Source: Pseudomonadota bacterium
Lineage (GTDB): Bacteria > Desulfobacterota > Desulfovibrionia > Desulfovibrionales > Desulfovibrionaceae
DNA length: 26,346 nucleotides
Assembly (NCBI GenBank): GCA_023433925.1
Contig: JAEYTO010000037.1
Location: 1 to 26,346, forward strand
Direction of reading: 5' to 3'
Position numbers and translations under genes: made by a program. The notes under the pieces were generated by a model that searched no databases, had not been told where the DNA came from, and was given only the letters and a program-made list of their open reading frames with translations. Positions 7,143 through 14,081 of this stretch are shown piece by piece (within the stretch, counting starts at the first letter, position 1; each line of letters begins with the position of its first letter).

Positions 7143-7662
7143 ATTCCCGGCGCGGCGTGTCGTCCCTGTCGGGCGGGCGGTGTTCCTCGATGGTCTCGAT
7201 GCTCTCCTCGCGCCTGCCCAGGAAGCGCGTGCGCTTGAGACCGCCGACCATCCAGAAGGTCAGGTTGGCGATGAGGCTCAGGGCGATGGCGATCTCGTAT
7301 TCGCCCCAGGCCACGGCGCAGCCCATGGCGCCGGTGATCCAGATGCCGGCCGCCGTGGCCGTGCCGTGCACGCTCCCGCCGAACTTGAGGATGGCCCCGC
7401 CGCCGATGAAGCCGATGCCCGTGATGATGCCGTAGAACACACGCGACCGAGGATCGAGGGCGTCCAGGGCGTTGATGCCCGTGAGCATGTAGCCGCAGGA
7501 GGCCACGGCCACGAGGGGAAAGGTGCGCAGGCCCGCGCTGCGCGAGTCGCGCTCGCGCTCCCAGGCTATGGGAAAGGCCAGCAGGAAGGACAGGGCGAGC
7601 TTGGCCAGGGAAAAGATGATCTCGTGAGCCTGGATGAACCTGGATATAGGCTGTAAATCCAC
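7141..7662 (-). CDS. MgtC/SapB-family inner-membrane protein
   Basis: This 173-residue protein has four or five hydrophobic segments and the MgtC hallmarks: WERERDSRSAGLRTFPLV after the first membrane helix, then FYGIITGIGFIGGGAIL and GTATAAGIWITGAMGCAVAWG. MgtC proteins modulate membrane energetics and ATP synthase in magnesium-limited pathogens. In environmental bacteria their role is less clear and may be linked to magnesium or phosphate balance. The C-terminal 30 residues are charged and cytoplasmic, and the long soluble domain of Salmonella MgtC is missing, as in SapB-type members. Translation starts at a GTG (7660-7662) seven bases after GAGGAGG. Confidence 0.92.
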   Translation of the reverse strand: MDLQPISRFIQAHEIIFSLAKLALSFLLAFPIAWERERDSRSAGLRTFPLVAVASCGYMLTGINALDALDPRSRVFYGIITGIGFIGGGAILKFGGSVHGTATAAGIWITGAMGCAVAWGEYEIAIALSLIANLTFWMVGGLKRTRFLGRREESIETIEEHRPPDRDDTPRRE

Positions 7663-7720
7663 GCGCTTGCCTCCTCACGGGCGGTTCCCGGCCTCCTTTG
7701 TAACACCCGGCCGGCTCCTG

Positions 7721-7738
7721 GTCACGGGAGGCCGTGAC
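7721..7738. other. Small hairpin in the MgtC-peroxiredoxin intergenic region
   Basis: GTCACGG (7721-7727) and CCGTGAC (7732-7738) form a perfect 7-bp inverted repeat. It lies between the two divergent genes and could be an operator. No family can be assigned. Confidence 0.3.
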
Positions 7739-7832
7739 AGAGGCGTTTAAGGCCGTGCCCGAGAAGCGCCGCATGGCGGTTCGCCGTGCGCTCCGCGGTC
7801 CCGGATGCCGTGCGCCGGATATGGGACCAGGC

Positions 7833-7860
7833 TTGACTATCCGCGCGGGCATTGTCTAAT
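7833..7860 (+). promoter_or_regulatory. Sigma-70-type promoter of the peroxiredoxin gene
   Basis: TTGACT (7833-7838) and TCTAAT (7855-7860) are separated by 16 bases and lie about 65 bases upstream of the peroxiredoxin start, in an otherwise GC-rich stretch. Both hexamers match five of six consensus positions. No convincing PerR- or OxyR-type palindrome was recognised next to it. Confidence 0.55.
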
Positions 7861-7926
7861 GGGTAGGATGAGAGTTCTTTTTCGCCCTGGATTATTTGCA
7901 TTTCTTGACCACACAGGAGGAAGCGC

Positions 7927-8595
7927 ATGAGCTGCGAAGTGCACAACGCCGAGCATGGTCACGGCCATGGGCATGGTCATGGCCAGTGCTGTTGCGTGGA
8001 GCGGGCCATGGTCGGCAAGGAAGTCAGGAACTTCAAGATGAAGGCCTTCGATCCCACCGAGGGCGGCTTCGGGGACGTGGAGCTGGAGAGCCTGAAAAAG
8101 GCGGGCAAGTGGACCGTGCTCGTGTTCTATCCGGCCGACTTCACCTTTGTCTGCCCCACGGAGCTGGCCGACCTGGCCGCGCGTCACGAGGAACTGAAGA
8201 AGCTCGGCTGCGAGGTGCTGTCCGTGTCCACGGACACGGAGTTCGCGCACCTGGCCTGGAAGACCTCCGAGCGGCTGCTGGAGAACGTGCGCTACAAGAT
8301 GCTCGCCGACCCCACGGGCGCGCTGTCGCGCTACTTCGGCGTGTATGACGAGGACTCGGGCCTGGCCCTGCGCGGCACTTTCGTCATCAGCCCCGAGGGC
8401 AGGCTCGTGGGCTCGGAGGTCAACTTCTTCAACGTGGGCCGCAACGCCGAGGAGCTTGTGCGCAAGATGCAGGCCAATGCGTACTTGAAGGACCACCCGG
8501 CCGAGGCCTGCCCGGCCAAGTGGACCCCAGGCCAGAAGACGCTCACGCCGAGCGAGAAGATCGTGGGCAAGGTCTACGAGTCGCTGAGGGAGTAG
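7927..8595 (+). CDS. AhpC/Prx1-type 2-Cys peroxiredoxin with a His/Cys-rich N-terminal extension
   Basis: This 222-residue thiol peroxidase reduces H2O2 and organic peroxides in the cytoplasm. The peroxidatic cysteine is C76 in DFTFVCPTE and the resolving cysteine is C195 in EACPAKW. The conserved segments VLSVSTDTEFAHLAWK and LRGTFVISPEG are present, so this is a typical AhpC. Unusually, the first 23 residues form an extra tail with five HG repeats (about residues 10-19) followed by QCCC, which normal AhpC (about 187-200 residues) lacks. Such a tail looks able to bind Ni, Zn, Cu or Co. The start is fixed by AGGAGG seven bases upstream, so the tail is really translated. No ahpF neighbour is present, so a thioredoxin or rubredoxin-type reductant must come from elsewhere. 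Confidence 0.95.
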   Translation: MSCEVHNAEHGHGHGHGHGQCCCVERAMVGKEVRNFKMKAFDPTEGGFGDVELESLKKAGKWTVLVFYPADFTFVCPTELADLAARHEELKKLGCEVLSVSTDTEFAHLAWKTSERLLENVRYKMLADPTGALSRYFGVYDEDSGLALRGTFVISPEGRLVGSEVNFFNVGRNAEELVRKMQANAYLKDHPAEACPAKWTPGQKTLTPSEKIVGKVYESLRE

Positions 8596-8609
8596 CCGCT
8601 TCGGCCTTG

Positions 8610-8638
8610 AGCGAGAGGGGCCGCAGGCCCCTCTCGCT
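8610..8638 (+). terminator. Strong module-B hairpin after the peroxiredoxin gene
   Basis: AGCGAGAGGGGCC (8610-8622) and its exact reverse complement (8626-8638) give a 13-bp stem with a GCA loop, 14 bases after the stop. No long T-tract follows. Confidence 0.7.
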
Positions 8639-8671
8639 TGCACCCAAATATCCAGCGATCAGGCTCAAGCC

Positions 8672-8806
8672 ATGAATAAATTACTTCAGGCCCTGCCCAT
8701 CCTGGCCATCCTCATCGCCGTCATCGCCCTGCGCATCATGCACCGCAGGCGGCCCATGAATTGGCGGCGGCTGTCGTCCGGGAAGAAGGACAAGCCGAAG
8801 CGGTGA
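8672..8806 (+). CDS. Possible 44-residue single-span membrane peptide
   Basis: An ATG at 8672 opens a 44-codon frame reading MNKLLQALPILAILIAVIAL, then a basic tail rich in Arg and Lys. This gives one hydrophobic helix (about residues 5-22) followed by a positively charged cytoplasmic end. It sits after the peroxiredoxin terminator and before the repeat at 8835. The ribosome binding site is weak (only AGG, about 8-10 bases upstream), so expression is uncertain. In its favour, the composition is clearly that of a membrane peptide. Function unknown. Confidence 0.45.
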   Translation: MNKLLQALPILAILIAVIALRIMHRRRPMNWRRLSSGKKDKPKR

Positions 8807-8834
8807 TTTGGATCTCTTGTAACGAAGAGGGATT

Positions 8835-8883
8835 CCAAAGGGGATTATCCCCTTTGGCGGGGGCCTGGGGGCGGCGCCCCCAG
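8835..8883 (-). terminator. Paired hairpins (modules A and B) after the CofD-like gene
   Basis: CCAAAGGGG (8835-8843) pairs with CCCCTTTGG (8849-8857), and CTGGGGGC (8865-8872) with GCCCCCAG (8876-8883). The pair starts five bases beyond the stop of the minus-strand gene at 8889, and the plus strand reads GGATTCCAAAGGGG like the copy at 18308. Probable transcription terminator of the seven-gene operon. Confidence 0.6.
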
Positions 8884-8888
8884 ATTCT

Positions 8889-10085
8889 TCACACCAGCGA
8901 CAGCAGGCACTCGACCACGCGCTCCTCGTCCAGGTAGGGCGCGCTGCGCTCGGTGACGAGCGGGGCGTCGATGACTTCCACTCCTTGCTCCCTGATCTTC
9001 TCCAGGTCCGCTTCCGGGCCGTAATCCCCGCTTTGCGTGTCCACGAGCAGGAAGTCGAGCAGGCCTCCGCGAGGCGGCGACGTGCGGCAGCTCCGCTCCA
9101 GATAGGCGAGCAGGGTGCGCACCTGGTCCGCGAGCGTCATGCCGAGCTGCTCGGGGTCGCGGCCCAGGTTGGGGATGTAGATCTTGGGGCAGGGATTCCC
9201 GGCCACGGCCTGGCCCACGCCGCGCGGGAGCAGGTTGGCGATCAGGCTCGTGTAGAAGCTGCCCATGGGGTAGCAGATGAGTTCCGCCCCGGCGATGAGC
9301 GAGGCGGTCTCGCCAGGGATGTCCACCTCCACGGGCCTGGGGTCGCCGGCGTCTTCCGAGAGGTACACGCGCACGATCGGCGAGGCGATGGGCCGGGCCT
9401 CCTTGCCCGTGAGCAGATGCTGGCCCACGAGCACGCTGCCGTCGGCCAGCTCGGCCACGAGGTGCAGGCTCTCGTTGACCACGGGCCGCACCTGACCGCG
9501 CGCCTTCACGAGCCTGGAGAAGAGCTGGATGACCGGGTCCATGCGCTGGTCGCAGTTGAAGTAGCCGCCGGAGAGGATGAGATTGCCGATGCTCGCCCCG
9601 CGCAGGTCGAAGTCAGCGGGCATGTGCTCCACGAAGAGCCCGAGGTGCGTGCGGATGACCGCGCGCATGGGCTCGGGCACGCGGCGGACCAGCTCGTCGT
9701 CGCCCCGGCGCATGGCGTGCAGGCGCTCGCGCAGGGCCTGCTGGGAGGCGTCGGCCGGGAACCGGTGGGCGAACAGATCATAGATTTCCGGCGCGCCCGT
9801 GACCGTGCGGTCGGCCAGGGCCATGAGCCGGTTGCGCAGGTCGCCCACGGCGGGCATGCAAAAGGCCTGGCGGAGCTTGGCCGAGGAGCCGCCCGAGTCG
9901 AAGGGCGTGATGAGGTGGATGGAGTTGTGCGTGTAGTCGATGAGCCTGCGCGCGAGGGCCTTGAGGGCCGTGCCGCCGGTGAAGAAGAGCACCTTGGGCC
10001 CCAGCTCGGGCGCGCGCATGCAGCGAGCCAGCTTGCCGGGGTCCGGGATGCTCGCCGTGCGGCGGGTGGTGGTGCGCGGGGCCAT
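8889..10085 (-). CDS. CofD/YvcK-superfamily protein of the GAK cluster
   Basis: This 398-residue protein starts its fold with VLFFTGGTALKALARRL (32-48), a Rossmann-type GG loop. It then has PFDSGGSSAKLR (61-72), PAVGDLRNRLMAL (78-90) and SIGNLILSG. These match the DDGGSSGRLR and PPGDIRNCLVAL blocks of YvcK/CofD proteins. CofD transfers phospholactate to the deazaflavin F420 precursor. YvcK binds UDP-sugars and controls carbon flow and cell-wall synthesis. Which ligand this branch uses is unknown. It is the last gene of the seven-gene operon, 28 bases after the HprK-like gene, with AAGGA 8-12 bases before the ATG. The family corresponds to the 'GAK system CofD-like protein' of the NCBI/TIGR family collection, as I recall it. 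Confidence 0.91.
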   Translation of the reverse strand: MAPRTTTRRTASIPDPGKLARCMRAPELGPKVLFFTGGTALKALARRLIDYTHNSIHLITPFDSGGSSAKLRQAFCMPAVGDLRNRLMALADRTVTGAPEIYDLFAHRFPADASQQALRERLHAMRRGDDELVRRVPEPMRAVIRTHLGLFVEHMPADFDLRGASIGNLILSGGYFNCDQRMDPVIQLFSRLVKARGQVRPVVNESLHLVAELADGSVLVGQHLLTGKEARPIASPIVRVYLSEDAGDPRPVEVDIPGETASLIAGAELICYPMGSFYTSLIANLLPRGVGQAVAGNPCPKIYIPNLGRDPEQLGMTLADQVRTLLAYLERSCRTSPPRGGLLDFLLVDTQSGDYGPEADLEKIREQGVEVIDAPLVTERSAPYLDEERVVECLLSLV

Positions 10086-10113
10086 GGCCTGTCCTTGCGT
10101 TGCGCTTGCGATT

Positions 10114-11214
10114 CTAGCCCGACGCGGCCCGCGAGGCGAGGAAATCCCACAAGGCTCGGGCCGCGGGCTCGAAGTCAGCGCCGCCCGTCAGCTCCAGCAC
10201 CGGGCAGCCGCGCAGGAGCTTCCGGTAGCTCTCCGGCGAAAAGTCCTGGGCCAGGCTGGGTCCGTCGGCCTCGAAGAACAGGCCGACATGCTTCATGAAG
10301 GCCGGAAAGAGATCCGGCCGCTGTTCCAGGTCGATTTCGCGCACGGAGAGCGGCCCGCCTCCGCGCTTCCAGTTGAGAAGCGCCAGGCCGGCCATGCGCG
10401 CCTTGAGCCTGAAGCGGCCGGGGCCGAAGCACTCGTCGATGAACGCATCGCGCTTCTCCTCCAGCCGCCACAGCTCGCCCTGGCCCATGGCCAGGCAGCG
10501 CTCGCGCTCGGCGGGCGTGAGCATCGCGGCCAGGGCCTCGTTGTGCACGATGGTGCCGGGATTGACGCGCGGCATCTTGGCCAGGCCGTACATGACGAGC
10601 CCGGCGTCGCGGCGGACCATGAGCCGGTCGTTGCTCACGAAGTCGGCGCCCAGGCGCATGACGTGCAGGGCCAGCGTGGACTTGCCCATGCCCGCGAAGC
10701 CGGCGATGGCCAGGCCCGTGTTCCCGAGCGAGACTCCGGAGGCGTGGAAGAGCAGGCAGCCGCGATGGACGAGACATTCGATGAAGCGGTTGTTGATGAA
10801 GTTGACGACCTGGTTGTCGTTGGCCAGGCATGGGCCCACGGCCAGGTTGAAGCCGCCGCCGAACAGGAAGGTCATGCCGGTGAGGCGCTTGCGCACCACG
10901 CGACCGTCGGCCAGCTCGGCGAACTCCTCCTTGACCACGGCCTTGCCCGCATCGGGCGGCTTGGGCCTGTAGGCGAGGCCCAGGTCCGGGCTCCCGGCCT
11001 CGATGGCCGTGACCTCGATGTCCGCTTGGGGCGAGACGCCGCGCACGCCGGGCGCCGCGAGGAAGTCGCGGAAGTAGCGCGAAAGCCTCTCGCGCAGGGC
11101 CGGGCTGTTGGTGGACACGCGCACGAGCGCCTGGCCGAAGTCCAGGGCCAGGGCGTGCGCGGCCGGATGGGCCGCCAGGATCGGCGCGGCGAGCGCGCGC
11201 AGGTCGGCGCTCAC
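10114..11214 (-). CDS. HprK-related serine kinase-like protein (HprK-related kinase B type)
   Basis: This 366-residue protein has a C-terminal half resembling HPr kinase: HASGV (157-161), the P-loop GFAGMGKS (172-179) and DFVSNDRLMV (191-200). The N-terminal 110 residues are of unknown fold. HprK phosphorylates a serine on the small carrier HPr. No HPr or PTS gene is in view, so another small protein is the likely target. The start is inferred to be GTG 11214, because it overlaps the TGA of the ATP-grasp gene as GTGA and follows AAGG, an arrangement that implies translational coupling. A longer open frame upstream lies antisense or out of frame within the neighbouring genes and is not credible. 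This family is named 'HprK-related kinase B' and occurs with the ATP-grasp and CofD-like genes found here. Confidence 0.89.
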   Translation of the reverse strand: MSADLRALAAPILAAHPAAHALALDFGQALVRVSTNSPALRERLSRYFRDFLAAPGVRGVSPQADIEVTAIEAGSPDLGLAYRPKPPDAGKAVVKEEFAELADGRVVRKRLTGMTFLFGGGFNLAVGPCLANDNQVVNFINNRFIECLVHRGCLLFHASGVSLGNTGLAIAGFAGMGKSTLALHVMRLGADFVSNDRLMVRRDAGLVMYGLAKMPRVNPGTIVHNEALAAMLTPAERERCLAMGQGELWRLEEKRDAFIDECFGPGRFRLKARMAGLALLNWKRGGGPLSVREIDLEQRPDLFPAFMKHVGLFFEADGPSLAQDFSPESYRKLLRGCPVLELTGGADFEPAARALWDFLASRAASG

Positions 11215-12086
11215 GAGACCTTCCGCAGCACGTGGTCGGCGTACAGGGCCGCCGCATCGATGCCGTTGGCCTCCAGCAGGCCCCGGAAGCCGCCGAAGGC
11301 CGAGACCTCGTAGACCTTGGGACCGTCCGGCGTCTCCACCACGTCCACGCAGGTGAAGTCGAGGTCGAACAGGGCCTGGGCACGGCGGGCCAGATCGATG
11401 ATCTCCTGGCCCGGCTCGCAGGGCGCGTATCTGCCGCCCGAGCGGGTGGTCGTGTTCCAACTGCCCTTGCCGCCCTGGCGGGCGTAGGTGGCCACGTACT
11501 CCCCGCCCAGGAAGGTCACGCCCAGGTCGCGGCCGGCATGGTCGATGAACTTCTGGATATAGACGACCTGGTTGCCCAGGGCCTTGAAGGCCTCGATCTT
11601 GAGCCCCGTGTCGAGTCCCGGCTCCAGGACGACCATGCCCCGGGCCTTGGAGCTGAAGAGCGGCTTGAGCACGGCCTTGCCGTAAGCCTCCACGGCCGCC
11701 ACGGCCTCGACCACGTCCTCGGTGACCGTGGTCTCGGGCATGGGGATGCCGCCCAGGCGCAGGCCCACGGTGCAGGACAGGCGGTCCACCAGGCTGATGA
11801 TGCTGCGCGGCTTGGAGAAGATGGGCAGGCCCCGGCCGTTCAGGAGGCGCAGCATCTCCAGGCGGTCGAGCACGTCGGGCGAGTAGGCTGGCGCGATCTT
11901 CTTGATGACCAGGGCGTCGAGCCGCCCCAGGTCCTGGCCGCGGAAGAACACCGTGCCCGCGGCCAGGTCCAGGCGCGCCTCGGCCATGTCCACCAGGAGC
12001 GTGAAGCCCGTGCGCTCGGCCAGGGCCTGCACGAGGCGCTGCGAGGACCAGCCGCGAGGGTCGCCGACAACCGCGATCTTCTTCAT
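11211..12086 (-). CDS. RimK-like ATP-grasp ligase of the GAK cluster
   Basis: This 291-residue ATP-grasp enzyme would activate a carboxylate as acyl phosphate and join it to an amine or thiol. Visible features are the N-terminal KKIAVVGDP, the ATP-binding lysine in AVLKPLFSSKARGM (K141), FLGGEYVATYAR (192-203), and the metal-binding end DFTCVDVVETPDGPKVYEVS (D243, D248, E260). In RimK-like relatives an Asn usually follows the last Glu two positions on (ExN). Here the sequence is EVS, a possible deviation in the metal site. I chose ATG 12086 (MKKIAVVG) because AAAGGA then lies at a suitable distance. An ATG nine bases earlier would leave no spacing. It is fifth in the operon, 15 bases after the PhoU-APH gene and overlapping the HprK-like gene by four. 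Confidence 0.9.
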   Translation of the reverse strand: MKKIAVVGDPRGWSSQRLVQALAERTGFTLLVDMAEARLDLAAGTVFFRGQDLGRLDALVIKKIAPAYSPDVLDRLEMLRLLNGRGLPIFSKPRSIISLVDRLSCTVGLRLGGIPMPETTVTEDVVEAVAAVEAYGKAVLKPLFSSKARGMVVLEPGLDTGLKIEAFKALGNQVVYIQKFIDHAGRDLGVTFLGGEYVATYARQGGKGSWNTTTRSGGRYAPCEPGQEIIDLARRAQALFDLDFTCVDVVETPDGPKVYEVSAFGGFRGLLEANGIDAAALYADHVLRKVS

Positions 12087-12101
12087 CCGGACCATCCTTT
12101 A

Positions 12102-13733
12102 TCAGCAGGAGAGCACGCGCGCCGGCAGACTGAACTCCGTGAGCGGTCTGTTCCCGGCATGGGCCAGGATCTTCCCAAGGAGGTATGTGCCGCGCTGGAA
12201 CATGTCCCTGGCGAAGCGCTTGTTGAGCTCGAAGCGCGTGGAGGTGATGAGCGATCTGGCCAGGCCGAGGCCGAGTCTGGCCTCGAAGGTCGCGTCGCCG
12301 TGGCGCGCCCCGAAGGCTCGGGCGAACTTGAGGAAGTCGGCGATGACGTGCTCGATGCGCTCGCGGGCTTCCTGGCCGAAGAGCGGCAGGCGGAAATTGG
12401 ACACGAGGAAGACCGACACGTCCTGAATGTAGTCCGAGTCGGCGGAGCGGTGCAGGTCGATGTAGTTGATGCGCTGCTCCTCGTGATTGTAGACGATGTT
12501 GTTGATGTTGAAGTCGCCGTGGATGAAGACCGAGAAGGGCGCCTCCAGGGTGGCGCACAGCTCCCCGGCCTGCTCCATGAGCTCCTCCGCCGAGGGCGCG
12601 ACGATGCCGCAGAAACCGCGTCGCCCGGTGTGGAACTCGGGGTGCAGGCGGTAGACATCGGGCAGCCGGGCCATGGCCTGGCCCATGAACGCGGAGGGCA
12701 CGGGCTGTTTCTTGAGCGTGGCCTCCCACAGCTCGCTCACGGTCTGCGTGACCAGGAATAGCGCGTTCTCCAGGATGTCCCGCTCGGCCATGAGCACCAC
12801 GTCCTGGAAGGTGCAGCCGCCCAGGTACTCGATGAGCAGGCTGACCGAGTCGCCCCCTTCCTGCAGGGCCTGCACCTTGGGCGGCAGGCCGGGCATGATG
12901 GATTCCCAGCGCTCGATGTTGGCCTTCTCCTGGAGGAGCTTCTTGCGGCTGCCTTCCTTGAAGATGAGGCTCTGCTTGGCGCCCTTGTCGCCCTGGGCCT
13001 TCTGGACCCTGCCGATGCGGCAGCCCGAGCGCGTGCCCCAGATGGACTCGAACTCCACGTTCGGCAAGGTGTCCTCGCCGCGCGCGCCCAGGGTTTCCCG
13101 CAGGGCGTTGTACTGGTGGATCTTGAACTTGTCGCCGGTGATGGAGAAGATGATGGCCTCGCCCATGTTGAGCAGGGCGTCGCCCATGCGCTCCAGGTAG
13201 CGGAAGATGAACAGGGTCGTGACGAGGTTGCCGGTCTCGCTGCCCGAGCGCAGCTCGCCGAGGATGCGCTCGAACTGCTGCTTGTACATGGAGTCCAGGT
13301 TGAACTCCGAGCGGCAGATCTTGAAGGCCAGCGACATGTCCTGCCTGGTCAGGGCCGGGTGCACGCGCTCCAGGGCCGTCAGGACCTCGTAAATGAAGGG
13401 CTTGTAGTCGTAGCGCTGAAAGAAGGCCGGATCGGACAAGTGCGGGGTCTGGCGCGCGACGTTAACGCAGTGGTCGGCCAGCCGCTCCAGGTGGGCCGTG
13501 ACCACGTTGAGGGCGCGCATGCGGTCCACGCTGCGCTTGTCCTGGTATTGGCCGTGGATGCGCGAGAAGCAGTCGTTCTCGATGACGCTCTTCAGGTTGT
13601 CGATGTAGTCGTCGCGGCTCTGGATGGCCTCGATGGACATGGAGCCCGGAGCGTCCAGGATCCGCAAGGTGTTCTCGACCTGCTTCACGACCTCCAGGAC
13701 CATGAAGCGGAAATTCTCCTCCAGGACCTTCAT
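12102..13733 (-). CDS. PhoU-APH fusion: PhoU-like sensor joined to an aminoglycoside-phosphotransferase-type kinase
   Basis: A 543-residue fusion. Residues 1-215 are two three-helix PhoU repeats with the metal-binding E/DxxxD signatures LERLADHCVNVA (E83, D87) and LERMGDALLNMG (E181, D185). Residues about 225-543 form an APH/choline-kinase fold: LIFKEGS (256-262) may hold the ATP lysine, FIHGDFNINNIVYN carries the catalytic D407 and N412, and NYIDLH the metal-binding D426. PhoU normally reports phosphate status to PstSCAB/PhoR. The kinase domain phosphorylates small molecules or, less often, proteins. The fusion suggests a kinase governed by phosphate or metal. It starts 3 bases after the amphi-Trp gene stop, its GGAG lying in that gene's end, so the two are probably coupled. 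Substrate unknown. Confidence 0.91.
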   Translation of the reverse strand: MKVLEENFRFMVLEVVKQVENTLRILDAPGSMSIEAIQSRDDYIDNLKSVIENDCFSRIHGQYQDKRSVDRMRALNVVTAHLERLADHCVNVARQTPHLSDPAFFQRYDYKPFIYEVLTALERVHPALTRQDMSLAFKICRSEFNLDSMYKQQFERILGELRSGSETGNLVTTLFIFRYLERMGDALLNMGEAIIFSITGDKFKIHQYNALRETLGARGEDTLPNVEFESIWGTRSGCRIGRVQKAQGDKGAKQSLIFKEGSRKKLLQEKANIERWESIMPGLPPKVQALQEGGDSVSLLIEYLGGCTFQDVVLMAERDILENALFLVTQTVSELWEATLKKQPVPSAFMGQAMARLPDVYRLHPEFHTGRRGFCGIVAPSAEELMEQAGELCATLEAPFSVFIHGDFNINNIVYNHEEQRINYIDLHRSADSDYIQDVSVFLVSNFRLPLFGQEARERIEHVIADFLKFARAFGARHGDATFEARLGLGLARSLITSTRFELNKRFARDMFQRGTYLLGKILAHAGNRPLTEFSLPARVLSC

Positions 13734-13736
13734 GGC

Positions 13737-14018
13737 CTACTCCGCCTTGCCGCCGGCCTTGAGCACCAGGGGCGCCTCGGACTCGCCCTCGCCCTCGGCC
13801 CGCTCCTTCCAGTGCAGCTTGATGGCCAGCTTGCGCCCGTTCTCGTCGGCCCTGGCCTCGAAGATGAAGTTGATCAGGCCCTGGGGCGCGAGCACGATGG
13901 ACTCGCCCTTGTGGCTGACCTCGATGCGGCCCTGCCGAAAGCCCTCGGTGAGGCTCTCAAGGTAGGCCAGGATGGTCTCCCTGTCCTGCAGGGCGTCGTA
14001 GCGGAAGCGTTTGGACAT
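13737..14018 (-). CDS. Amphi-Trp domain small protein
   Basis: This 93-residue soluble protein consists almost entirely of one amphi-Trp domain: KRFRYDALQDRE, then the helix-turn LTEGFRQGRIEV, and a last amphipathic strand ending IKLHWKE, which contains the tryptophan that names the family. A flexible Glu/Gly-rich tail ending KAGGKAE follows. No catalytic residues or membrane segments are seen. It is third in the operon, 63 bases after the PHP-like gene and 3 bases before PhoU-APH. Amphi-Trp proteins are known to accompany the ATP-grasp and HprK-related genes, with no function shown. Because the whole operon is enzymatic except for this and the XXXCH protein, I infer a carrier, substrate or adaptor role. 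Confidence 0.91.
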   Translation of the reverse strand: MSKRFRYDALQDRETILAYLESLTEGFRQGRIEVSHKGESIVLAPQGLINFIFEARADENGRKLAIKLHWKERAEGEGESEAPLVLKAGGKAE

Positions 14019-14081
14019 GATCGTCGCCTTGGATGTTGCGGGATGGTGCGTTACGTGCGCCGGCCGGGCGGGAGCCGGACG

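Noticed and set aside
10114..12729. An 871-codon minus-strand frame covering the HprK-like gene and running upstream
   Set aside because: Only the part after GTG 11214 is HprK-like. The rest is out of frame with the well-supported ATP-grasp and PhoU-APH genes, and its composition is that of a mirror frame.
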